Positions 12,111 through 23,524 of a stretch of 64,000 nucleotides of DNA are shown here, one piece after another. Source of the stretch: Ichthyophis bannanicus (lineage: Eukaryota > Chordata > Amphibia > Gymnophiona > Ichthyophiidae); NCBI GenBank assembly GCA_033557465.1, contig CM066045.1, positions 134,933,596 through 134,997,595 on the forward strand, given 5' to 3'. Made by a program: the position numbers and the translations under genes. Positions within the stretch are counted from its first letter, which is position 1; every line of letters starts with the position of its first letter. The notes under the pieces are model-generated. The model was not told where the DNA came from, did no database searches, and saw nothing but the letters and a program-made list of their open reading frames with translations.

Positions 12111-14140
12111 TTGTTCCTTTTCAAACTAACAAATTCAGAGGGTCCACATTATGGAGAACTGCTGCCCATCATACAGATATAGATAAGACAAAGATGGAAT
12201 CCAAGCTCCATTCACTGACAATACTCAAAGCTATAAAACTTTTTGTTGGACCAATATTTCTTTCACTAGCACAGTCATCACCAGCAACTTTGGGCCTTTT
12301 TATTAAAAATATGTACATAAAATTCAATTTGCCATATTCCCAAAGCTTTAGGCATCTGAGGTTTCAGTCCTAAAACGTCCTTATGCTGCGATTGAACAGC
12401 TCTACAGCCATCAGGAAACATTTGTTCCTTTTTCGGGAAAGTAATCTCCTGAAAATAGCTTTAGAATCTGATAAGAATAAAATACTAAAGTTAACATAAT
12501 AGGGTAGCCCTGGCTGGACTGTCATTTTTGCAGGACTCTAAGAAAGCAGACAAATCTAAGCTATATACAGTACAAAGTTGATAACTCCTTCTCCCTCCCC
12601 CACTCTTGTATGTTAATTCCTTAGGCAGATACACACAACCCGAGGAGGTTGTTTTATATAGCAAAACTACTTTAAGCTGCTTATAAAGTAAGCAAGTGTT
12701 AAATACCTACTGCAAGGAAAAAACAGAAATCAAAGATTTTTAGCCCCTAAGTGCCTTCTCCAGACTCAAACATTGTGCATAATTGGTTTTATTACAGAAG
12801 AGGTAGAAACTACCTACAGTGTTGCCATTTGTAATTCCAATTTTTCACCCATTTCTGGGAGAACAGGCAAAATGATCTACTGAGCTTTCTTTGCCCCACG
12901 AATTGCACATAATACACATACTGAAGTGGAATAAGCCATTTTACTTAATAGGCCCTTTGTATTCAGAGAGCTTATGCATGAAGGACCACTTAAAGTGGAA
13001 ATTACTCCTGTAGTTTCTGGTTGATCTTAGTCTCATCCAGAGGCATAGCTCTCAGAGGAAGAGTACTTTAGTCACATAGGGTGCTCATATCTGACAGGCT
13101 TCATCTATTCCTTCACCTGCCCTGATTATCGGGGTGACTTAGTTTTACTTACATAACCAGAACAACTTCATAAGAATGGACAAAACCCCCCACAAAAGCA
13201 ACCTTGACCTGTATATGCTTCCTGTAATAACTAGGTTTTACAAATATTCTGAAAGCCCAGAGCAAAGCTCCTTTTGGAGCTATATTCCATAATTCAGGGA
13301 CATAGCTGGAAAAAGCAGTCCTTACAGTTGTCCATATAATTCAGATTTAACATCTCTGGCTTTTGCAACAAGAATCTTGAAAAGACAAAAGCAACCAAAC
13401 TGGCTCATTTCATCACTTTCATCTACAGTACGTCTGGGGCATCTAAAAAAAAATAACACCTTAAAACAACTGATACTCATATGAAATTCTACTGAACTGA
13501 GTCAAAATTTAAGCCCCTGCAAAATTCTAGCTACCTTATTCTAGAACAAAACTAGCCAGATTGTAGCAGCTCTAACATAAACATAGATGTGATGTATTAT
13601 ATAAAGATGTGAATAACTCCAAACTTTCCCTTGTCAAATCTGACTACAAATTCTGTACCTTCCATAGAACAAAAACAACCAGCTAACAGTGAATGGACTG
13701 CAACCTGCTACAGATTATGAGGCTAGAATTAGCCAAACACTTTTACTTCAGAGCAAATAGGGACATGTACCCCTGCAATTGGTGAAATGCAGTGTCAGCC
13801 AACTTCATTTGCTTATTTTAAGCCTATTAACAAAGTGCGGAAAGAGGGTGGCTGCATTAAATATAAGAAATCGGAGAAAAACTAGCATCAATGTTTTGCT
13901 AGTTTTCTTCCATTTGTATCTTTGCTTTCCTAGCTTTTCTCCAATGTACTAAAATGAGTGGAGAAAACATTCAGATATATTAGAAGTGCAAAAGTGGTAT
14001 TGTCAAACTCAAGAGTGGGGGGGTGGATATATGGAAGCATAGGATAAAGTGGACTTAACACATTTTTGTTGTGTGTTCATAGATGCATGGCCAGGAGCTG
14101 GACCTCAGAAGAAAACCACAAATAAGAACAGAAGCAAGGC
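12111..14140. other. Two kilobases without recognised gene or repeat
   Basis: I find no convincing reading frame or transposon here. A TTTATT sequence near 12300 could be a minus-strand polyadenylation signal, so part of this may be a 3' UTR of an unseen minus-strand gene, but that is a guess. A poly-G run lies near 14020. Confidence 0.4.
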
Positions 14141-14349
14141 CGAGCTTGAATGATTTTCAGAAGACTGTCCCTAATCATCCCTCCAGTTCAGTCACATTGG
14201 TTATGCTTGTCCACCAGCAGATGGAGACAGTTGAAGCACTCCCCCCTTATGTAGCCTGCGCACATAGCCAGTACTTCAGTTGGTGGATGAACATAGCCTG
14301 TGCTGAACTGGTCCCAAGCCACTGCTGGAGGCTTCAAGAGGAGCAAGCT
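14141..14349 (+). other. Possible terminal fragment of second-family DIRS
   Basis: The block ccaccagcagatggagacag at 14213-14232 recurs in altered form at about 45028-45045 (accagcagatggaggcag), just before gag-like sequence of the second DIRS family. I therefore suspect an end fragment of that family. The similarity is short. Confidence 0.3.
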
Positions 14350-14987
14350 TCACATGATGTGAACTACTAAAGGATGAGTCGACATGAACTTTTCCTCAAC
14401 TGTGATGGTAGGCTCCAGTTGTGCTGAGGTGAACCCTAACTGAGTTGGACTTGAGGCCTGACTTGGAGAGATACTAGAGCAGCCTGGCAGTGGGACAGTT
14501 GCAGGGATCCAGTGCCTGTTCTGCACACCAGGAAGCACATTTTTTCCATTTGAAAGCATAAGACCTTCTCGTTAAGGCCCTTCTAGAAGCCAACAGAACC
14601 TCTGTTGGTCAGGGTAAGCTCAGAGTACTAGTTGATCAACCTCCATGCAGTGAGGGCCAAGGATCTGATGTTGGTGTGGAGCAGCCTCCCATCCTCTTGT
14701 GAGAAGGTCTGGGGCAGAGCCCAACTGCAGGGGCTCCCACTGGGAGAGCTTAAACAGAAGAGAAAGCCATAGCTATCTGGGCCAGTACAGTGCAATAAAA
14801 ATCATTGTATCCATCTGGAGTTTCATCAGGGTCTTTGCTATGAGAGGCATGAAGGGATGCACATATAGCAGACTTTCCCCCTAACGCAGGAGGAAAGCAG
14901 CTAGAAGCTGGCTGTGTGAGGTGACCTGGAGCAAAATTGATCCACTTTGGTATTGTGCTGAGTGTCAAATGGGTCTATTGAGGGGAT
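14350..14987 (-). mobile_element. Old DIRS copy G, recombinase end (piece 3 of 3)
   Basis: Read on the minus strand this aligns with DIRS D from the end of RNase H into the start of the tyrosine recombinase. Matching landmarks are the block whose plus strand reads ctgaggtgaaccctaactgagttggac (compare 47690-47725 in D) and the RNase H tail around 14790-14880 (compare 48090-48170 in D). The sequence is riddled with stops. It is continued at 16033 after an L2 insertion. Confidence 0.7.
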
Positions 14988-16032
14988 ACCCCATTTTATT
15001 TAACACTTTTATACTGTTTATCTACCAGTCACAGCAGCTTACATAGAACAAGAGTAACAAGGAATGTTAACTTTACAAAGAACATGTGTTGGATGGCCTA
15101 CTAAACTAAAACTCTAAACATAAACAAAAGAACATATTAACTTAGATGGTAAGTTATAATTGTCTTGGTGTGTCCAGATGTTGAGGTGGTTATGTGACTG
15201 AGCTAAAGTATTCCTGTAACAGCAGTGTTTTTAGTCTTCAGCAAAAGTCTACAATATCTGATAGTGAGCGGAGGTCAGGAGGAAGAGCGTTTCAGATAAT
15301 GGTTGTGTAGAAATAGAAAGCTCTGGAGGCTGTGCTGTTAGGGTGGGCAATTTTGTTGAGGGTACTGTGAGTAGACTGCTTCTGTGGGTTCTTTGGGTGT
15401 GCAAAGTGGTGGGCATAGACTGCAAGGTTTTGGCAGAAATTTGTAACATTGCTTTGAAGATATAAAGTGGGCTCTATTTCACTCGAGTATTGGAAGCCAG
15501 TGAAGCTGATTTTAAAATGGGTATTATATGGCCTTCTCTTGAGGTACATGATTAGCCTTGTTGCTACATTCTGTGCCAGCTGGAGTGGTTGTAGTGAGGA
15601 TTTTGGGAGTCCTTAATTAGCATAGTCAAAGATGGGAGTGATGAGAGCTTGGCAGATGTTTCTGAAATCGTTGTGATCCAGTAGTGCTTCCTCAGGGTCT
15701 TGATGCGGTGATATACTGTTATAGTAACTTTGATTTGGGTATTTAAGCTCTGATCAAGAATTATACCCAGGTATTTTACTTTGTGCTTTGCTTTACCTGC
15801 AGGGTGAGATTTGCAGGAGTGATGGTGTCTGACAGAGAAAAGGTAGGGTGCTGGGTGCCTGATGCCCGGTAGCCCTCTGTTTTCTTAGGATTGATCAGGT
15901 TATGGATGGCAAGCCTTTGTGTGACTGCTTCTAGATATCTAATTGGTGAGTAGTCAGGGTTGTTGATGGTGAATAGGGAATGGATGAGGATATCTACATA
16001 ATGGTTAAATTTCTGAAAGATCCATGACATCC
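14988..16032 (-). mobile_element. L2-clade LINE 3' half inserted in DIRS G
   Basis: Minus-strand translation gives the C-terminal third of an L2 reverse transcriptase. The order is a NPKKTEGYRASG-like block at about 15890-15850, a DFRNICQALITPIFDYAN-like block near 15660-15610, GLPKSSLQPLQLAQNVATRLI near 15610-15550, then HFKISFTGFQYSSEI (about 15510), and a terminal IWNALPPDLRSLSDI-like block near 15300-15250. The 3' end at about 14990-15060 is the usual L2-like tail (minus strand ...actggtagataaacagtataaaag). DIRS G resumes on both sides, so this is an insertion. Exact target-site duplications are not visible. Confidence 0.75.
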
Positions 16033-17068
16033 CTGTTCAGAGTTCACTAGTGCAGCTGGAGGACATAGCTCAGCTGGTCCACCAGAGTATTCTCCTCAGA
16101 CAGATGGTCCTTAACTCCATATCGTGAGTGACAGCACAGGAGATATGAACCAGTGTCATCCCGCTAATTTATGTAATACATCAGGACCTGATTGTTTGGA
16201 TTCAAACAATCTAGTTGGCTAGGCATTCCTGGAAAACCTTGCAGTTATTTTGCTATGGCTGATAATTCCAAGAACTTGATCTGGTGTGGGCTCTCCTTTT
16301 TGACCCAGAGGCCTTGTATGTGGAGGCCATCCAGATGTCCTCCCCAACCCATCTTGGATGCATCTGCCACTGTCTTCTGGGGTGGTGCCCTCTGAAAGGG
16401 AAGACCCCAAGCAGGTTCTGATTCAACCACCAGTGCAGTAACTGTACCAGAGGTATAGGAACAGCTATCCAATCCTGATGGTGGCCTATTTCTACCTTGT
16501 ACTCTGTGTCCATTGAGCATGTCTCATCAACAGACAAACCATGTGAGTGATGTGCACCATGGAGGCCATGTGGCTGAGCATGGTCAGCATCCCACGAGCC
16601 ATTGTCTGCTGCTGCTGGGTATTACAGACCAAAGCTGTCAATCTCTGGAGGTGGTCCAGCAGGAGAGGCTTTTGCTTGAGTCGTGTTGGAGCCCTTGTGA
16701 ACTCAATTTGTTGGGTGGGCTGAAGGTCTGACTTTGGGTAACTGACTACAAAACCTAATACCTCTAGCACCCTGTTGTGGTGGCTTTTTATGAGCTAGCC
16801 TTCCAGATAAGGGAAGACAGAACCCCCCCCCTCCCCTAGTGTTCTGAAATAAGTGGCTGCTGCTGCTGCTACCGCCGAGAGGCACTTTGTGAAGAGTCAA
16901 GGTGCTGACAGGTAATACTTTAGTCCTGGGAGAACAGCACTTTCAGTACAATTTGAGATTTCCTGCAGGCAGGATGATCTTATATGTGGGTATATGCAGC
17001 TTTTAGAGCCAGGGAGCATAGTCTCAAAGCCCTGCATCTTTAAAGATATGATTGGCTATCTTGAATTT
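16033..17068 (-). mobile_element. Old DIRS copy G, RNase H and palm part (piece 2 of 3)
   Basis: The minus strand encodes decayed DIRS blocks. LGFVVSYPKSDLQPTQQIEF and TMARGMLTMLSHMASMVHI lie in 16770-16530. RNase H text occurs near 16400-16250, and the RT entry block LCSLALKAAYTHI lies near 17025-16985. These match D residue by residue in order. The part that should precede it, the conserved KRTGGLRPILDLRNLN region, lies at 22524-22620, beyond copy B. Confidence 0.78.
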
Positions 17069-17089
17069 ATCTCCAGGAATGACTCTTCA

Positions 17090-17235
17090 CATATGGGTAT
17101 CGTCGGTACCGACGGAGCCTGCATGGGAACGCTCCCCAGCGTCCAAAAGGAAAGCTTTTGGGAGCATCCCACAGCGCCTGCGCGCTGCCTTCCTGCCTTT
17201 CCCAACTGCCTCTCTCCAGTTCTTCTTTTCCACGG
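17090..17235 (+). repeat. DIRS B left inverted terminal repeat
   Basis: It is the reverse complement of 22335-22490 with only a few mismatches. It contains the palindromic block tcggtaccga at 17101-17110 and a GC-rich gcgcctgcgcgc block at 17174-17185. The gag frame starts about 180 bases downstream, so this repeat and its downstream leader probably hold the promoter. Confidence 0.85.
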
Positions 17236-17416
17236 AGCCAGCAGGTCATGTTCCTGTCACCACTGAAGAAGTTCTTTATTTTATTTCTTTGGCTGCGCGT
17301 CTGCCTTCGTCGGACCGGTACCGCTGGTCAGTCTTTCTTTAAAAAAAAAAAAAAAACTACTATTTTCACTTCTGTGCATTTTTCTTTTGGCCTTAGGCCT
17401 AAGAAAAATTCTCCTC

Positions 17417-19135
17417 ATGGAAAAGCCCGCTTCTGGGTTTAAAAAGTGCACGAAGTGCAGCGGCACTATTTCTGTCACTGACGCCCATGACTGGTATCTA
17501 AAATGTTTGGGTCCTGACCACTCCATCATGGATTGTGAGTCCTGTTCCATGATGTCTAAAATAGGTCTACAGAATCGAGCAGCCAAGCTCAGTACCCTGT
17601 TTCCCTCTGATGCAGCTTAGATCTCCCTCTAAGTATCGAGATGCCTCCGGGCTTGCTCTCGAGGAATCCGCACTGGCAAAATTACCCCGGCGGAAGGCTC
17701 CGGCTTCCAAAGCTTTATGGGGTCACAGGTTGACATCAATGGCTCGGCCTCAACCGATCACCTGTGGCCATGTTCTGGGGTACCGGTGGTTCCCACTGGT
17801 ACCGACATCCAGACATTGGTGGCGTCTGGATCAGAATATTCTGACCATGCAGCTTGCCATTACGGCATTCATACAAGCTGCGACGCCTCCGGTACCGCAA
17901 CAAACTCAGTTGTCGGTACCGGTTCCGGCACCGATACCGATTGCATCGACATCGGCTTCGGTGTCGACTGCAGCGGTACCCTGTTCTGTGATGCCCATCG
18001 GTACTGATCACTCCCGATGTCAATACCACTCGGTACGTGTATTGGGCTCTGCAGGAGCATCCAGATAGATGATACTTCGATTCCTCAGACTCTGATAAAT
18101 CAGAGGTTTCTGTCGAAGCATCGATACTCCTTCCTCAGGAGCCCTCTTCTCCAAAAAGAATGTCTCCTCCAGAAGACTTTTTTCAAGACTTCATTAGGGA
18201 AGTGGCCAGGGGCCTCTCCATTTCAGTGGCCCCTGAGGCAGAGCCTAGAGCCAAAGAATTGGATATCTTACAATATCCTAAGGCTCCTAAAGAGGCAGCT
18301 ACTTTACCAGTTCATGAGATCCTTTATGATCACATGTTGGGCATAATGGGAGACACCTCTCACCACCTCCCCTCATTCTCGTAGGTTGGACACCATGTAC
18401 CGTGTTCCTCCTTGTCCTGGCTTTCATAAGACTCGGCTTCCTCACCACTCTATTGTGGTGGAGTCTGCTATGAAGAGGATAAAGAGTGCAAAAAGGCACT
18501 CATCTAATCCTCCAGGAAGAGAATGCAGAACCTTAGATGCTTTTGGCAGGAGAATTTTCCAGGCCAATATGCTTGTTGCTAGAATCAACTCCTATAGTCT
18601 CTATGGGGATGTATCTAAAAAGTTACAGATCACCTGCAAACTTTATCTCCTTTTATTTCAGAAGATAGGAGTTTCTCACCTGGCTTAAACATGCCCAGGA
18701 TGTTTCCAAGTTTTCCAACAGTGCAGCCTTTGACTCTTTTGAGTGTGCTAGCAGAGCCTCGGCTATTGCCATAGGTGCACACAGAGTTGCTTGGCTACAA
18801 GCTTCTGATTTGGAACCCTGGGTTCAGGATGGACTAGGACATCTTCCTTGTACAGGTGAAAACCTTTTTGGCAAAGATTGGCAAGCAAAGGCCACTGGGA
18901 TGCTGAAAATTCTGCTTTAGATAGACTTTCAAAGTCTACTTCTGCTCCTGTTAAGAAAAGGTGGTTCAAAAAGGGATTTTTTCCCAAAAAGGGGAGATAT
19001 TATCCTGTTTATGGTCAACAGGCATCTTCTGCAGGTCGTTTTGCTGCAAAGCGACAGCAACAACCTAAACAGGCCAAGCCTAAGGCTGCAAGGGCTGCTA
19101 CGGCCCAACAGCCTCAGCCTCCTCAGGGCCTTTGA
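17417..19135 (+). pseudogene. DIRS B gag-like gene, frameshifted
   Basis: Gag would package the element RNA. The start at 17417 opens EKPASGFKKCTKCSG and a zinc-binding block with paired cysteines (KCTKC, then KCLGPDH, then CESC), matching E at about 56950-56830. The frame stops at 17618-17620 and is then continued in other frames. These encode a low-complexity Pro/Val/Ser-rich stretch (about 17850-18060), the conserved SPPEDFFQDFIREVARGLS block (18160-18230), the MDTMYRVPPCPGFHK and HHSIVVESAMKRIKS block (18386-18480), and a basic C-terminus rich in Lys, Gln and Ala (18940-19135). At least four frame changes are needed against copy D. Confidence 0.8.
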
Positions 19136-20860
19136 CTTTCAACTAGAGAACTTAGCCTTTCTGGCTCTAAAAGAACCAGAGCCTCTCACCATTCCAGGAG
19201 GGTTAGCTCACTTTGCTCCCAGGTGGAAACAAATCACAGCAGAGCAATGGACCCTCTCCATCATAAGGGAGGGGTACAAGCTTCACTTCTTAAACCTTCC
19301 TCCTCACACCATGGTGAGACAGTTCAATTCTCCAACATCTCTCCTCGACCTTCTGGGTCAGGAGATTGCTACCCTTCTTGCCCAAGGGGCAATAGAAGAA
19401 GTACCCCTTCAACAGGGCTCAGGGTTCTACTCCCCTACTTTCTTGTCCCAAAGAAAACAGGGGGCTACAGACCCATATTAGATCTCAGAGAATTGAACAA
19501 GTTTCTATGCAAGGAGAAATTCAAGATTTCTCTCGGTGCTCTCCTTCCATACCTTCAGAGTCTGGATTGGCTTTGTTCTCTAGACCTCAAGGATGCATAC
19601 ACCCATGTCCTCATCCATCCAACACACAGAAGGTTCCTTCGCTTCCTTTATCGAGGAAAGCACTACCAATACAAAGTGCTTCCTTTCGGTCTGGCCTCTG
19701 CACCAAGAGTGTTCACAAAATGCATGGCAGTAGTAGCTGCATTTCTACGCACTCTAGGGATATTCGTATTCCCATATCTGGACGACTGGCTCATCCGAGC
19801 TCCATCCCAGTCAGAGGCCCAGACTTCCCTAGCCTGCACAAGGCATGTTCTTCAGTATCTGGGACTTGTAATAAACATCCCAAAATCCCACCTCACCCCT
19901 ACTCAGTCTTTAGAGTTCATAGGGGCCTTGCTGGATACCACAACTGCAAGGGCCTATCTTCCCCAGGCCCATTGCCTACACTTGGTGCAGTTAGCCTCAC
20001 AAATTCAGTTAAAATCCCATTTAACTGCTCGAGAGATGTTACAACTGTTAACCACATGCACAGTGGATGCCATGTGGCCTCCTTACGCTTGCCTTCACAT
20101 GAGGGCAGCTCAATGGACTCTGTCCACCCAATGGACCCAGGCATCAGGGTGCCTGTCAGACAAAATAGCAACCTCCAGTCGCCTCTCTTGCTCTCTCCAG
20201 TGGTGGAAGTCCACTCAAAATCTGTTGCTGGGGTCCCCCTTTCAACAGGTGCTACCCCAAGCAACCCTTACAACAGATGCCTATCCAAGGGGTTGGGGAG
20301 CTCATCTACAAGATCTCTCCACTCAAGGCATCTGGTCGCCACAGGAGACATCTCTACATATCAACCTCTTAGAGCTCAGAGCAATTTTTCTAGCTCTGTC
20401 TTCCACACCCTGCTCAGCTACAAGACAGGCCTCATCCACACGGACAACCAAGTAGCCATGTTCTACGTGAACAAGCAGGGCGGGACTGGCTGTTGCTTTG
20501 CAATGAAGCTTTGAGATTGTGGGCCTTCGCCAGAGAGCATCAAATTAATCTCATAGCAGTGTTTCTTCCAGGGGTTCAAAACTCTTGGGTAGACAGACTC
20601 AGTCGAGTTCTGCTTCCACACAAATGGTCCCTCCATGGGGACCAGATAGCCAGGATCTTCCGAATTTGGGGAACCCTGGACATAGACCTGTTTGCAAGTC
20701 TGTGGAATGCCAAACTTCCCCGGTTCTGTTCCAGGATTCTGTGTTGGAGTTCAGGCCAGGGATGCCTTCCTCCTTCATTGGGGGCAAGACTTCCTCTATG
20801 CCTTTCCACCCATTCCCAAGAGACTCTTCAAACTTCAGAGAGACAAGGGGTCTATGATCC
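19136..20860 (+). pseudogene. DIRS B reverse transcriptase-RNase H
   Basis: The region encodes RT then RNase H. The N-terminal block (GLAHFAPRWKQITAEQW, about 19200) is in one frame. The rest, from KTGGYRPILDLRELNKF (about 19455) onward, is in another, so a frameshift lies near 19400-19450. The 410-residue open block carries SLDLKDAYTHVLIHPTHRRF, LPFGLASAPRVFTKCMAVV and the intact catalytic FPYLDDWL at 19768-19791. RNase H text follows (TTDAYPRGWGAHL; the Ser of TDAS is Tyr), with the NQVAMFYVNKQGGTG block in another frame near 20445-20485, and LADRLSR-like VDRLSRVLLPH near 20590. Two or three indels are enough to explain the breaks. Confidence 0.88.
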
Positions 20861-20979
20861 TCATAGCACCACATTGGCCACGCCAAGTGTGGTACCCTCT
20901 ACTTCTGCATCTCTCTCAAGCTCCCTCCCTGGACTTGGGATCTGCTCCAGACCTCCTGTCCCAGGAGGAGGGAACGTTG

Positions 20980-22070
20980 TGGCACCCAAATCCTGCAGTC
21001 TCTTCACCTCAGAGCCGGGTTGCTGAAGGCCTAGACCTTCAAGATTTGCATCTTTCTCAGCAAGTGAAGGATATCCTTCATGCTTCCAGAAAGCCTTCCA
21101 CTAGACGTTCCTATGCTTTTAAATGGAAAAGGTTTACCATTTGGTGTGCAGAGAGGGGTCTTAACCCTCTTGCAATACCTCTGAATTCTTTACTAGAGTA
21201 TTTGCTGCATTTATCCCATGCAGGCCTTAAAACAAATTCAGTAAGAGTCCATTTGAGTGCTATTGCAGCATCCCTTAAACCTCTCAATGGACAGCCTATT
21301 TCCTCTCATCCTCTTATAGCAAGATTCATGAGAGGCCTTCTTTTAACTAAACCTCCCATTAGACCACCTCCAGTGGCATGGGACTTGAATCTGGTTCTTG
21401 GCCAGCTTATGCAGCCACCCTTTGAACCCTTAGCCACTACCTCCTTGAAATTCCTTTCCTAGAAGGTTATTTTTCTCATTGCAGTCACTTCAGCTCGCCG
21501 CATCAGTGAGCTGCAAGCCTTGGTGGCTAATCCTCCTTATACAAGGTTCCATCATGACAAGGTAGTCCTCAGGACCAATCCGCATTTTATGCCTAAAGTG
21601 GTCTCACCTTTTCATCTGAACCAGGAGGTGTATTTACCTGTCTTTTTTTCCAGGACCTCATGCATCAACTGCAGAGAGGAATCTCCATACCCTGGATTGT
21701 AAGAGCGCTTCCTTTTTACTTACAAAGGACACAGCAACATGGAAAGTCCTCTCAACTCTTTGTTGCTTTCGATCCCTCTCATTTAGGACTTCCATTCTCT
21801 AAGAGAACTCTGTCCAATTGGGTTGCTCAGTGTATTTCTTTCACCTACCAGAGTAAGAACCTTTCTCTGGAGGGCCATGTCACAGCTCACAATGTGAGGG
21901 CCATGGCACCCTCTATGGCTCATCTAAATTCTGTGTCCATCGACCAAATCTGTCGAGCGGCCACCTGGGCCTCGGTTCATACCTTTACAGCCCATTATTG
22001 CTTGGACAAGGACTCCTGCCGGGATGCTTTGTTTGGTCAGGCTGATCACAAACACCTGTTCCATACCTAA
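20980..22070 (+). pseudogene. DIRS B tyrosine recombinase, one nonsense codon plus frameshift
   Basis: The enzyme would integrate the circular cDNA. A core-binding part (LSQQVKDILHASRKPSTRRS, about 21050-21110) and catalytic domain are easy to follow. A TAG at 21460-21462 replaces the tryptophan found in D (LSWKTLFL). Box I TSARRISEL (about 21487-21513) keeps the catalytic arginine, HNVR (about 21888-21899) keeps box II, and HYCL (about 21993-22004) keeps the tyrosine. A frameshift lies near 21650, where the block for the RNLHTLD sequence changes frame. All four catalytic residues survive, so this copy became inactive fairly recently. Confidence 0.88.
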
Positions 22071-22190
22071 TCAACTCCTACCCCCCATCGCTGGTTGGAT
22101 GCCTGAGATCCATAGGGGGAGGTAGAGCCCTTCTCAGGGACTCACATCTTTGGGGATCTCCCTGGCATCTCTAGCTGGGAAGTCCCCTTA

Positions 22191-22280
22191 TGTGAAGACT
22201 CATTCCTGCTTGTTCCTGGAGATAGCAGTTACTTACCTGTAACAGGTGATCTCTGGGAACAGCAGGAATAAGTCTTCACA
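22191..22280 (+). repeat. DIRS B internal complementary region
   Basis: The segment 22226-22279 is an exact reverse complement, by reading, of the right terminus around 22472-22525. The segment 22191-22225 is complementary to the left terminus (17060-17095) apart from a short gap. Together this is the two element ends joined head to tail, read on the opposite strand. Confidence 0.88.
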
Positions 22281-22334
22281 ACCCACCCACCTCCCCTAGG
22301 AGTTGTATCTCTTTCCTTTCCTTTCTCTCAGCTT

Positions 22335-22523
22335 AAAACTCGAACTGGAGAGAGGTGGTTGGGAAAGGCAGGAAGGCAGCACGCAGGCGCTGTGGGATGC
22401 TCCCAAAAGCTTTCCTTTTGGACGCTGGGGAGCGTTCCCGCGCAGACTCCGTCAGTACCGACGATACCCATATGTGAAGACTTATTCCTGCTGTTCCCAG
22501 AGATCACCTGTTACAGGTAAGTA
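22335..22523 (+). repeat. DIRS B right inverted terminal repeat
   Basis: It is the inverse of 17090-17235 plus an extension (gacttattcctgctg ... aggtaagtaact) that is present only at the right end and in the ICR. This unequal extension is normal for DIRS elements, whose ends are not identical. Confidence 0.88.
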
Positions 22524-23060
22524 ACTGCTTTCTCACTCTAGGAAGGTGTTGAGGTTTCTGAGGTCCAGTATAGGCCAAAAACACCCCCTCTGTCTTGGAG
22601 ACCAGAAAGTACCTGAAGTAAGACTCCTTTATGACATTGGCCAAAAGGGTGGAGATTTCCCCCTGAAGGTGCTTTAGATACAGAGGATTGAGGGGATATG
22701 CTCTCAGGGAATGGGGCAGCAGTTTGGCAAGTGCAACATGTTGCCACTTTGGACGACTTGTAGCATACAAGTCCAAAGTTATGAGGGACCACCTGTGGGG
22801 GGGGGGTGGGGGGAGAGAAGAGCTGTTCTCTGTAGTCACTAGTAGATTGACTATGCTCTGAAGTCAAATGCCCCCAGCCCAGGTTGTGGGGAAGACAGCC
22901 TTTGGAGGCTTCTCCCAACACTGCAGGCAAGGAGCCTATGCCTTTTTTTGCTGGGAGGTTTGAGGACCAGGATAGCACCTGTGCTGATATGGGTAGTAGG
23001 CTACCTTCTGACCCCCATCTTGATACCTCCTGCAAGCAGGATCAGATGTGTCTAACCTGG
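22524..23060 (-). mobile_element. Old DIRS copy G, gag end and RT start (piece 1 of 3)
   Basis: Minus-strand translation gives the N-terminal RT region of DIRS. A VVPHNFGLVCYKSSKVATCC block (about 22790-22730) corresponds to the HFAHRWSSITSDAW region of D. LSGLQDRGGVFGLYWTS (about 22610-22550) corresponds to the KRTGGLRPILDL region in a shifted frame. It ends where copy B begins and is continued at 17068. A G run at 22797-22808 lies in it. Confidence 0.75.
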
Positions 23061-23524
23061 TGAGGATAATGTGTTGCTGCTTCTCTGATGCCAGTTGAAT
23101 TGTAAATGTTGTGCAGTAACATGACTATTAACTTAGGGGAAAAATGAACACATGGCCTACAGCTTCCTTTTCATAAAAACATGCAGATTTCATATACTAA
23201 GCATTTTTTCTCTATAGAAACTAAACCTATTTCTCCATTTTTGTATATCTCATCCATTGATGAACTGGTGCTGGACTTGCTGCATAGCTGTGTGTGTATG
23301 TATATAATGTAAATTTAAAACCTTAAATTTCCTACTAGCAAAAGAGAATTCCATGACTCTTCATTAAGGGCCTATGCCTAAAAATCTAACTCTGCTTTCT
23401 AGAATTATGCCCTCTAAAGCTTCCAGTTAAATATAGGCCATCTTGATACTCATCTCTCCACCTGACAACTGAAAATCTGCTAAAATCTGCCCAGCTGATT
23501 TCATTTGCTTTAAGCAGCTCCCTT
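23061..23524. other. No feature recognised
   Basis: AT-rich sequence with no readable protein similarity. It separates the DIRS nest from the second LINE. Confidence 0.4.

Larger units (their letters stand above)
17069..22523 (+). mobile_element. DIRS copy B, nearly complete, nested in DIRS G
   Basis: This is a 5.45-kb DIRS element with all parts in order: left terminal repeat, gag, RT-RNase H, tyrosine recombinase, internal complementary region and right terminal repeat. Both flanks are pieces of one older minus-strand DIRS (G), which fixes the boundaries. G reads up to the equivalent of gaatt on the left and resumes at about ctttctcac on the right. No clear target-site duplication is visible, as expected for recombinase-mediated integration. 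The left end seems to have lost about ten bases compared with the complement found in its own ICR. Open frames are interrupted, so the copy is inactive. Confidence 0.9.

Noticed and set aside
17600..18060. Several overlapping frames on both strands in the DIRS B gag
   Set aside because: They come from the repetitive GGTACC/TCGGTG composition. Only the frame that matches D or E is gag.
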